Part shown: in pieces, positions 1-5,646 of the stretch | Layout of the letters: each line of letters begins with the position of its first letter | Numbering within the stretch: the first letter of the stretch is position 1 | Assembly (NCBI GenBank): GCA_964511185.1 | Contig: CAZEDU010000178.1 | Span: forward strand, 1-6,767 | Length of the DNA: 6,767 bases | From: CAZEDU01 sp964511185 | GTDB lineage: Bacteria > Myxococcota > Myxococcia > Myxococcales > Myxococcaceae | Reading direction: 5' to 3' | Made by a program: the position numbers and the translations under genes | Notes under the pieces: generated by a model | Told to the model about the DNA's origin: nothing | What the model saw: the letters and a program-made list of their open reading frames with translations, nothing else | The model's database searches: none

Positions 1-766
1 GCTGCTGCTGGTAGCCGGCGAAGACGACGGCCTGCTCGAGCCCGCGCGCGGCGACGTGCGCACGGACGCGCGGCTCCTCGGCGCCATCCCCCAAGAGCAC
101 GAGCCGCGCGGTGGGTCGCTCGCCGCGGAAGAGCGCGAACGCCTCGATGGCGAGCAGGTGACGCCGGCTCGGCTGAAAGGTCGACGCCATGCCGATGACC
201 GGAGCGCCCTCGAGCCCCAGCTCCCGTTGCAGCGCCGCCCGGTCCACCGGAGGCGCGAAGAGCGGATCCACCAGCGCCGGCCATACGATGGCGCGGCGGC
301 CGGCGAGCGCGCTCAGGTCGCGCTGGGCCGTCACGGTGAAAGCGTCGGCCGGCGGGAGGAGCGCGTTGAGCGAGCGCGGCGCGTGGATGGACCGGATGAG
401 CCGCGCGCCCTGCTTGCGCGCGAAGAAGGCGAGCCAGTGGTCGTGGCTGAAATGCGCGTGCACGACGTCGAGCTCGCTCCAACGTCGCCGCAGCCGACGC
501 ACGTCGCCCAGCTGCGCCCACGGCGTCGACTTCACCGACAGCTCGAGCCCGCCCTCGTCGAGCAGGCCTCGCCGCTGCAAGGGCGGGACGATGGGCTCTT
601 CGGCCGGCACGCGGGTGCGCTTGCGGTCGACCGCGACGGTCACCTGGTGCCCCATCGCCTTCTGGGCCTGCGCGAGCAGCGCGACGTTCTCGGCCGGCCC
701 GCTGAAGAAGGGGCTCGCGAGCAGGTGGAGGATTCGCAGCGGCCGGCGGTCGGAAGCCATCGTCAT
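1..766 (-). CDS. Family 4 glycosyltransferase, 3' end cut by window edge
   Basis: This is a probable retaining GT-B glycosyltransferase that moves a sugar from a nucleotide donor to an envelope glycan or lipid acceptor in the cytoplasm. The frame is open from the ATG at 766 to the left edge, giving 255 residues of an expected 350-400. The N-terminal acceptor domain begins with a Rossmann-type strand (RILHLLASPFFSGPAENVAL, residues 11-30) and contains VVHAHFSHDHW at 101-111. The donor domain begins near 189 with VIGMASTFQPSRRH, followed by LVLLGDGAEEPRV at 222-234 and VVFAGY at 247-252, a usual GT4 order. The EX7E donor-binding motif would lie past the edge and cannot be checked. The start overlaps the upstream glycosyltransferase stop as ATGA (766-763), which implies coupled translation; a second ATG at 760 is less likely. 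The Shine-Dalgarno sequence is weak, as expected for a coupled gene. Family assignment is firm, while donor and acceptor are unknown. Confidence 0.85.
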   Translation of the reverse strand, partial: MTMASDRRPLRILHLLASPFFSGPAENVALLAQAQKAMGHQVTVAVDRKRTRVPAEEPIVPPLQRRGLLDEGGLELSVKSTPWAQLGDVRRLRRRWSELDVVHAHFSHDHWLAFFARKQGARLIRSIHAPRSLNALLPPADAFTVTAQRDLSALAGRRAIVWPALVDPLFAPPVDRAALQRELGLEGAPVIGMASTFQPSRRHLLAIEAFALFRGERPTARLVLLGDGAEEPRVRAHVAARGLEQAVVFAGYQQQ

Positions 767-1782
767 CGCTCGGCGCCGAAGAGGGAGGCGTACAGCGCCG
801 CGAGCGCCTCGGCCTCGCGCGCGACGTCGAAGCGGCGCCGGGCGTCCTCCGCCGCCTGCCGCCCGATGGCCTCGGCCCGCGCGGGGTCCTGCATCAGCGA
901 CTCGAGCAGCGCGCGCAACGCGCTCACGTCGCCCGGCGGATAGAGCAGACAGTTGCGCCCATCGACGATGAAGTCCGGGTAGCTCGGCAGGCGCGTGGCC
1001 ACGACGCAGCAGCCGCTGGCCATCGCCTCGAGCAGCACCATCGACAGCCCTTCGTGGTGAGACGGCTGCACCAACACGGTGAGCCCTTGGTACCAGGGCA
1101 GGATGTCGACCTGCTCGGGCACGTGGACGAGGCGCGCGCGCGCGCGGAGCGACTCGAAGAAGGCCACATCCCGCGGCTTGACCCGACCGACCAGCACGCC
1201 ACGCCACTGGGGGAACCGCTCGAGCAGCGGCGCCGCGGCCTCCGCGAAGTCGCCCTGCCCTTTCGCCGGCCGGATGCGCCCAATCACGCCGACGCCATGG
1301 AGACCGCCGAGCCCCAACCGCTCCCAGCTCGCGGCGCGGCGCTCGCTCGGGAAGAACGCGCGGGTGTCGACGCCGTGGTGCACCTGGGTGGCGGGGACCG
1401 CGAGCGTCCGCGAGACCTCGTCGGTCAAGGTGACGCACGCGTCCGCGCGGCGGAAGAGCCAACGCGTGAGCCACGAAGGCCGGGTCGACGCGTGGCGCGT
1501 GTAGACCAGCCGCACGTCCTTGCCGAGCCATCGGAAGAGCAGCCCCAAGAGCATCTCGTTGTTCCGGTGCGCGTGCCACACCGCGCGCTCGCGGCGGAGG
1601 CGCGACCACAGCTCGGCCCACGCGATGCGGTTGGGCGCCAGGAGCGCGCCACCGAACCAGCGCGCTTCGAGCGTGGGCGGGCTCGCGGGGATGACGGACT
1701 CCAGGTGCCGCGCCACGCCGGTGCGCCTTCGATGCAGATGCGGGTGCACGACGAGCAGCCGCCGCGCGAGCTCGGTGGTCAT
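763..1782 (-). CDS. Family 4 glycosyltransferase, LpcC-like (LPS-core mannosyltransferase type)
   Basis: This is a complete 339-residue GT4 glycosyltransferase, expected to act at the cytoplasmic face of the inner membrane. The N-terminal half has VVHPHLHRRRTGVARH (11-26), VWHAHRNNEMLLG (68-80), LVYTRH (92-97) and VHHGVDT (134-140). The C-terminal half has GVIGRIRPAKGQ (165-176), VLVGRV (196-201) and the EX7E motif, E244 to E252, inside HEGLSMVLLEAMASG. As I recall it, the VWHARRNTEML block and the overall order resemble rhizobial LpcC, which adds mannose to the lipopolysaccharide core. Using that as a functional label here is inference, and the sugar is uncertain. The ATG at 1782 is supported by AAGGAG at 1798-1793 with a 10-base spacer. 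The gene lies 37 bases downstream of an ABC permease on the same strand and overlaps the next glycosyltransferase by 4 bases, so it looks like part of the exporter operon. A pure GC alternating tract falls at codons 213-217. Confidence 0.92.
   Translation of the reverse strand: MTTELARRLLVVHPHLHRRRTGVARHLESVIPASPPTLEARWFGGALLAPNRIAWAELWSRLRRERAVWHAHRNNEMLLGLLFRWLGKDVRLVYTRHASTRPSWLTRWLFRRADACVTLTDEVSRTLAVPATQVHHGVDTRAFFPSERRAASWERLGLGGLHGVGVIGRIRPAKGQGDFAEAAAPLLERFPQWRGVLVGRVKPRDVAFFESLRARARLVHVPEQVDILPWYQGLTVLVQPSHHEGLSMVLLEAMASGCCVVATRLPSYPDFIVDGRNCLLYPPGDVSALRALLESLMQDPARAEAIGRQAAEDARRRFDVAREAEALAALYASLFGAER
1132..1146. repeat. 15-base alternating GC tract inside the glycosyltransferase gene
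   Basis: Fifteen uninterrupted alternating G and C bases lie in the coding sequence, encoding Arg-Ala-Arg-Ala-Arg (residues 213-217 of the LpcC-like protein). A gain or loss of one two-base unit would shift the frame. In this GC-rich setting such a run can arise by chance, so no function is claimed. Confidence 0.6.
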
Positions 1783-1792
1783 TTCGGCGCGG

Positions 1793-1798
1793 CTCCTT
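1793..1798 (-). promoter_or_regulatory. Shine-Dalgarno site of the LpcC-like glycosyltransferase
   Basis: The minus strand reads AAGGAG, with 10 bases between it and the ATG at 1782. It is the clearest ribosome-binding site in the window. It lies in the only gap of any size (37 bases) within the five-gene operon, so translation appears to be re-initiated independently here, where the transporter genes end and the sugar transferase genes begin. Confidence 0.8.
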
Positions 1799-1819
1799 AT
1801 CGGGGAGCGGGCTTTTACG

Positions 1820-2608
1820 CTAGCTGCTCGCCGACGTGTACTTCGCGATCGAGCGCGTCCACACGACGCGCGCCAGCGTCGCGAACGCGATGCTCCCGAG
1901 CACCGAGAGGGCGAAGGTGCGCGCGCTCAAGCGGCCCAGCAGCGCCTCGGCCGGGTACGTCGTCATCAACGCGAGCGGGATGACGAACGTGAACACGTAG
2001 TAGAAGACGCCGCGAAACACCGACGACGGCCAGCGCGCGGCGTCGAAGATGGAGTCGAACAGGTACGTGAGGTTGTCGACCTTCACCACGTAGAACGCGG
2101 CGCTGACGGTGAGGATCCACAGCGAGTACAAGAGCAGCGTCGACACCCCCAGCACCAGCGCGGTGAGCACGCCGCCGAGCGTGGGCCAGCGCCCGAGCTG
2201 TCGAAACGCGTACGCGAACACGGCGAGCGCGGTGATCAGGTTCGACACCCGCCAGATCTGAAACTTCGAGGTCGAGACCAAGAACTGCGCGTCCGCCGGC
2301 TTGAGCAGGACGAAGTCGAGCGTGCCTTTGCGGATGTGCTCGACGACCATCTGCAGCCCCGGGTTGATGGCGCCCTGCAGAACGCCTTGCAGGAGGATGA
2401 ACCAGCCGGTGACGAGCAGCGCCTCGCCGAAGCTCCAGCCGGCGACGCTCTGGCGGCCTTGAAAGACGACGAAGAGCGGCAGCAAGGCGGTCGCCATCCA
2501 GAACAGCGAGATGAAGCCGTCGAGCAAAAAGTCCGACCGGTACTGCGCGGCCAAGAGCGTCGACGCGCGAACCTGCACCGCGAGGAGCTTTGCGTAGCGT
2601 CGAAGCAT
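1820..2608 (-). CDS. ABC-2 type permease, COG3694/PF06182-like
   Basis: This 262-residue integral membrane protein is probably one of the two half-membrane subunits of the exporter whose ATPase is encoded first in the operon. Hydrophobic segments lie near 31-50, 61-82, 120-137, 145-172, 199-217 and 229-250, giving about six helices. Family-like motifs include VEHIRKGTLDFVLLKP (89-104), where a GxLDxxLLKP loop is typical of these permeases, TTYPAEALLG (216-225), and a C-terminal tail ending YTSASS, also common in the family. There is no signal peptide or extra domain, and the length is normal (about 260). The ATG at 2608 comes 4 bases after the stop of the first permease, without a good Shine-Dalgarno sequence of its own, so translation is probably coupled. 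The gene ends with TAG at 1822-1820, 37 bases before the glycosyltransferase. The family is confident; the transported substrate is unknown for this group. Confidence 0.92.
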   Translation of the reverse strand: MLRRYAKLLAVQVRASTLLAAQYRSDFLLDGFISLFWMATALLPLFVVFQGRQSVAGWSFGEALLVTGWFILLQGVLQGAINPGLQMVVEHIRKGTLDFVLLKPADAQFLVSTSKFQIWRVSNLITALAVFAYAFRQLGRWPTLGGVLTALVLGVSTLLLYSLWILTVSAAFYVVKVDNLTYLFDSIFDAARWPSSVFRGVFYYVFTFVIPLALMTTYPAEALLGRLSARTFALSVLGSIAFATLARVVWTRSIAKYTSASS

Positions 2609-2612
2609 CGCC

Positions 2613-3431
2613 TCACCCGCCGAACGCGCCGAAGCGCTTCAAGCCGCGGTTCCACAACACGGTGACGGCGGCGAACAAACCGCCGACGAACAGCCACTGC
2701 CGAACCAGCAGGCTCAGCGCCTCGAGCCGGCCGTGGTGGCCCGTCATCAGCTCGACGGGGAAGCCAATCTGGTACCGAAACGGCAGGACGTCGGCGATGG
2801 CGCTCAGCCAGCCCGGCATCACCTCGATGGGGAACAGGTACCCGCTGAAGATGAAGAACACCGCCAAGTACACATCCATCACCTTCAGGCTGCTCTGCAT
2901 GAAGAGGCTCAAGCAGCCGATGGCGCAGTTCATCAGGAAGGTGATCAGCCAGCCGCCGGTCACCGCGAGGAGCCACAACCCCCAGAGGAGCCAGTCGCGC
3001 GGCAGCATCGCCGAGCCCGCGGTGGCGAGCGCGATGAGCGCGACCGGGATGGCGATGACCATGCGCATGGGCATGAACGCCACGTTCTGCGACGCGTAGG
3101 CCAGCAGCGGATGAATCGGACGCAGCAGCCGCATCGACAGCGTGCCCTGCCGCACCTCGAAGTTCATCTCCCACGCGGCCCAGCTCGAGGTGAGCTGCCG
3201 CACGATGAAGGTGGCGAGGAAGTAGGCGATGAAGTCGTTCTGGCCCATCGCGCGGCCGGCCTGCGTCACCACCGGCTCGTCGCGCGCCACCGCGGTCCAC
3301 AGCGCCATCATGATGAGCGGCATCGTGGTGGCGAGCACCCAGACCAGCATCTCCGCCCGGTAGGCGATGGCCTCCGAGAAGCCGACGCGCAGCATCGCCG
3401 GCATCGCGCGCACCGTGTTGCGCACGCTCAC
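2613..3431 (-). CDS. ABC-2 type permease, COG4587-like
   Basis: This is the second membrane subunit of the exporter, 272 residues if translation begins at the GTG at 3431. That GTG overlaps the ATPase stop as GTGA and has GAGAGG at 3447-3442 with a 10-base spacer. The frame stays open further upstream to 3938, but that part runs antisense-free through the ATPase gene in another frame and has arginine/alanine-rich shadow composition, so it is not counted. Hydrophobic segments lie near 27-48, 66-82, 118-138, 147-176, 185-206 and 242-260. Family-like motifs are FEVRQGTLSMRLLRPIHPL (91-109), equivalent to the GxLDxxLLKP loop of the partner permease, and a second block, SGYLFPIEVMPGWL (196-209) followed by PFRYQIGFPVELMTG (217-231). 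The partner genes on both sides and the gene order ATPase, COG4587, COG3694 match the usual arrangement of this transporter family. The substrate is unknown. Confidence 0.92.
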   Translation of the reverse strand: MSVRNTVRAMPAMLRVGFSEAIAYRAEMLVWVLATTMPLIMMALWTAVARDEPVVTQAGRAMGQNDFIAYFLATFIVRQLTSSWAAWEMNFEVRQGTLSMRLLRPIHPLLAYASQNVAFMPMRMVIAIPVALIALATAGSAMLPRDWLLWGLWLLAVTGGWLITFLMNCAIGCLSLFMQSSLKVMDVYLAVFFIFSGYLFPIEVMPGWLSAIADVLPFRYQIGFPVELMTGHHGRLEALSLLVRQWLFVGGLFAAVTVLWNRGLKRFGAFGG

Positions 3432-4423
3432 GCGCCGACCACCTCTCGCGCGCTGCGGTTCTGCGAGAACAGCTCGCTCATCACCTCTTCGAGCGGCGGG
3501 TTCTCGACAGTGAGGTCCTTCACCGGCAGCTTCGAGAGCGCGCGGCTCACCACCGCGTTCACCTGGTCCTGCGGGATCTGCAGCACCGCCGACGCGGTGT
3601 CGTGCGAGACCACCTTGCCCAGCTCGCCGAGCAGGCTCGGCTCCACCGGCTGCGAGAGGTTCAGCACGATGCGCTTCTCGGGCCGGATGCGGCGCACCAG
3701 GTCGGGCAGCGCGCCGTCGTACGAGAGCAGCCCCTTGTCGATGACGATGACGCGCGGGCACAGCGCCGCGACGTCGTCCATGTAGTGGCTGGTCAAGATG
3801 AGCGTGGCGCCGAACCGCTCGTTGTAGCGCTTGATGAACGAGCGCATGGTGGCCTGCATCGACACGTCGAGGCCGATGGTCGGCTCGTCCAGGAAGAGCA
3901 CCTTCGGCCGGTGGATGAGCGCCGCCGCCAGCTCGCACTTCATGCGCTCGCCGAGCGAGAGCTGCCGGGTGGGCTTCTGCATCAGCTCGCCCAGCTCGAG
4001 CAGCCGGGTCAGCTCCGCCAGCGTCTCCTGGTACTGCGCGCGCGGCACGTCATAGATGGCGCGGTTCAGCTCGAACGTCTCCGACGGCGGCAGGTCCCAC
4101 AAGAGCTGCTGCTTCTGCCCCATCACCAGCATGATCTTCTTCAGGAACGCGTCCTCGCGCCGGCGCGGGACGTGGCCGTCGACCGTCACCTCGCCCGACG
4201 TCGGGTGGAGCAGGCCAGCGAGCATCTTGAGCGTGGTCGTCTTCCCCGCGCCGTTGGGTCCCAAGAAGCCGACCCGCTCGCCCGGCTCAATCTCAAAGGA
4301 GATGCCGTCGACCGCCTTCACGGTGGAGTACGTGCGGTGAAACACCGACGCCATGGCCGCCTTCAAGCCAGGCGGGCGCTTGTGAACTTGGTAGTGCTTG
4401 GTGAGCGCGCGGACAGAAATCAT
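3428..4423 (-). CDS. ABC transporter ATPase, COG4586 family
   Basis: This 331-residue cytoplasmic ATPase energises the two ABC-2 permeases encoded directly downstream. All catalytic motifs are present: Walker A GPNGAGKT (55-62), Q-loop around MGQKQQ (101-106), signature LSLGE (155-159), Walker B VLFLDEP (175-181) with catalytic E180, D-loop GLD (184-186) and H-loop H213 in LTSHYMDD. An N-terminal stretch before the nucleotide-binding core (HYQVHKRPPGLKAAMASVF, 10-28) is typical of COG4586 and absent from shorter NatA-like ATPases. The roughly 90-residue C-terminal tail after the NBD is also family-like. The ATG at 4423 is fixed by an in-frame TAA at 4438-4436 with no other start codon between. 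Unusually, the preceding bases contain no Shine-Dalgarno sequence. The stop overlaps the next gene as GTGA. This is the first gene of the operon, and its start faces the divergent methyltransferase gene across 64 bases. Confidence 0.96.
   Translation of the reverse strand: MISVRALTKHYQVHKRPPGLKAAMASVFHRTYSTVKAVDGISFEIEPGERVGFLGPNGAGKTTTLKMLAGLLHPTSGEVTVDGHVPRRREDAFLKKIMLVMGQKQQLLWDLPPSETFELNRAIYDVPRAQYQETLAELTRLLELGELMQKPTRQLSLGERMKCELAAALIHRPKVLFLDEPTIGLDVSMQATMRSFIKRYNERFGATLILTSHYMDDVAALCPRVIVIDKGLLSYDGALPDLVRRIRPEKRIVLNLSQPVEPSLLGELGKVVSHDTASAVLQIPQDQVNAVVSRALSKLPVKDLTVENPPLEEVMSELFSQNRSAREVVGA
3442..3447 (-). promoter_or_regulatory. Shine-Dalgarno site deciding the first permease start
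   Basis: The minus strand reads GAGAGG ten bases before the GTG at 3431. The site lies inside the last codons of the ATPase gene. Together with the GTGA overlap it supports this GTG as the start rather than any upstream start in the same open frame, or the next GTG at 3425. Confidence 0.55.
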
Positions 4424-4487
4424 GCGCGGGATGAATTAGCCCGAAGGGTTTCGAAGCGCGACCTTTTCCAGGGTAGAGAGCGGAAGC
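4424..4487. promoter_or_regulatory. 64-base divergent spacer, presumed promoter region
   Basis: This spacer separates the exporter operon (minus strand) from the methyltransferase gene (plus strand), so promoters for both must lie here or extend into the flanking genes. It is visibly less GC-rich than its surroundings. On the minus strand TAATTC (4438-4433) could act as a -10 element; its spacing would put the transcript start within about 3 bases of the ATPase ATG. No convincing -35 hexamer or -24/-12 element was seen. A 4-base inverted repeat (CGAA 4442-4445, TTCG 4450-4453) is too short to interpret. No transcription-factor site is recognised. Confidence 0.4.
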
Positions 4488-5627
4488 GTGGGACACGAAG
4501 GCAAGGACTTGGACAGATGGGTGCGACGGCTGCTCGCCGTGTGGCGCCGCGCGCGGCGCTTGCCCAACGGGCCGAGCGACCGCCTCTCGCCGCCCGAGCT
4601 GAAGGAGGTCGCCGCCGGCGTCCGCCAGCTGTCGTTGGGGCTCACCCGCGAGCGCGCGCTCGCCGGCGCCCAGTACATGGACGACGCCAAGCTGCTCGGC
4701 GCGTACCTGCTCTTCTACTGGCCGGTCTCGTACGCGCAGCTTCGGCAGGTGCTCCCCGAGCTGCCGGGCCGCCCGCGCGCGGTGCTCGACTTAGGCAGCG
4801 GCCCCGCCCCGCTCGCCTTCGCGGCGATGGACGCCGGCGCGCTCGAGGTCACTTGCGCCGACCGGAGCAAGCCCGCGCTCGCGCTGGCGCGGGAGCTCGC
4901 CACCGAAGCGGAGGAGGCGCTCGCCACCCGCGAGTGGGACCCGGCGAAGCGCGCGCGGCTGCCTGATGGGCAGTACGACCTCATCACCTTGGGCCACGTG
5001 GTGAACGAGCTGTTCGGCAAGCCGCCCCAGGCGATTGCCCCGCGCGTGGCGCTGCTCGAGAGCGCGCTCGCGCAGCTCAAGCCGAAGGGGACGCTGCTCA
5101 TCCTCGAGCCGGCGCTGCGCGAGACCTCGCGCGGGCTGCTTCAGCTGCGCGACGTGCTGGTGCAGAAGGGCTACGCGGTGCGCGCGCCGTGTCTGTACCG
5201 CGGCAACTGCCCGGCGCTGGTCAAAGAGACCGACTGGTGTCACGCCGAGCGCCGCTGGCAGATGCCGCGGCTGGTCGAGGACATCGCCCGCGCCGCGGGG
5301 CTGCACAAGGAAGCGCTCAAGATGAGCTACCTGGCGCTCGCGCCGAAGGGTGAGGCGTGGCCCGCGCCGCCGAGCGGCCGGGTGTTCCGCATCGTCTCGG
5401 AGCCGCTCGAAGGAAAAGGCCGCCAGCGCTACATGGGCTGTGGTCCGGAAGGGCGGGTCGGGCTCGCGCTGCAGGAGAAGCACCGGCATCCAGGCAACGA
5501 GGTGTTTTTTCAGCTCCACCGCGGCGACGTGGTTCGCGTCGGGGAGACCGAGGAGAAAGGCGACGGGTTCGCGCTGAGAGAGGGCTCCACCGTCGAGCGC
5601 GTCGCGTACGCGGGGCAGTCGCTCTGA
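4488..5627 (+). CDS. Rsm22/METTL17-like putative SAM-dependent methyltransferase
   Basis: This 379-residue protein belongs to the small-ribosomal-subunit Rsm22 family (PF09243/COG5459-like). Relatives act in mitochondrial small-subunit assembly; a ribosome role here is inference. After a helical N-terminal part containing YLLFYWPVSYAQLRQVL (73-89) comes a Rossmann methyltransferase core: motif I VLDLGSGPAPLAF (99-111), acidic D125 after strand 2, YDLITLGHVVNELF (163-176) and LKPKGTLLILEP (197-208). Four cysteines follow: C235, C241 and C251 within APCLYRGNC...DWCHAERR, and C318 in YMGCGPEGR. This matches the layout of [4Fe-4S] ligands described for METTL17/Rsm22. The third glycine of motif I is Ala107, so SAM binding may be weakened. 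The start is GTG 4488, the first possible start after an in-frame TAG at 4437-4439; GAGAG at 4476-4480 is a weak Shine-Dalgarno sequence. GTG 4521 is an alternative. The gene stands alone, divergent from the exporter operon and convergent with the sigma factor gene. Confidence 0.85.
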   Translation: MGHEGKDLDRWVRRLLAVWRRARRLPNGPSDRLSPPELKEVAAGVRQLSLGLTRERALAGAQYMDDAKLLGAYLLFYWPVSYAQLRQVLPELPGRPRAVLDLGSGPAPLAFAAMDAGALEVTCADRSKPALALARELATEAEEALATREWDPAKRARLPDGQYDLITLGHVVNELFGKPPQAIAPRVALLESALAQLKPKGTLLILEPALRETSRGLLQLRDVLVQKGYAVRAPCLYRGNCPALVKETDWCHAERRWQMPRLVEDIARAAGLHKEALKMSYLALAPKGEAWPAPPSGRVFRIVSEPLEGKGRQRYMGCGPEGRVGLALQEKHRHPGNEVFFQLHRGDVVRVGETEEKGDGFALREGSTVERVAYAGQSL

Positions 5628-5631
5628 ATGG

Positions 5632-5644
5632 GGGGACTGTCCCC
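5632..5644. repeat. 13-base palindrome in the gap between convergent genes
   Basis: GGGGAC and GTCCCC flank a single central T, forming a perfect inverted repeat that fills most of the 19-base gap between the methyltransferase stop (5625-5627) and the sigma factor stop (5649-5647). It could form a short hairpin with a 5-base GC-rich stem and 3-base loop. There is no T tract on either side, so it is not a canonical intrinsic terminator. A REP-like dispersed intergenic element is the alternative reading; only a genome-wide count would tell. Confidence 0.55.
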
Positions 5645-5646
5645 AG

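Noticed and set aside
56..971. Overlapping plus-strand open frames at the left edge
   Set aside because: The minus strand here encodes a clear GT4 protein with correct motif order, so these frames are its shadows.
1783..1819. Possible terminator or internal promoter in the 37-base gap
   Set aside because: There is no stem-loop followed by T residues and no promoter-like hexamer pair; only the Shine-Dalgarno site is convincing.
1520..2665. Plus-strand 381-codon open frame opposite the second permease
   Set aside because: It is antisense to a well-supported permease and glycosyltransferase. The product is a low-complexity Arg/Glu/His string with no recognisable fold.
2733..3785. Plus-strand 350-codon open frame opposite the first permease and ATPase
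   Set aside because: It has no domain or hydrophobic pattern, while the minus strand encodes a multi-helix ABC-2 permease and an intact ATPase C-terminus.
3432..3938. N-terminal extension of the first permease up to an ATG at 3938
   Set aside because: The extension lies within the ATPase coding sequence in another frame, is Arg/Ala/Gly-rich without domain character, and would make the protein far longer than the family norm. The GTG at 3431 has a GTGA overlap and a Shine-Dalgarno site.
4442..4453. Short inverted repeat CGAA-GGGT-TTCG as an operator or terminator
   Set aside because: A 4-base stem is expected by chance at this scale and it matches no known binding site.
3602..4966. Plus-strand 454-codon open frame spanning the divergent spacer
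   Set aside because: It runs antisense to the ATPase and then out of frame through the methyltransferase, both of which have full family motifs. Its product is rich in Arg, Ala and Leu with no domain, as expected of a shadow frame in GC-rich DNA.
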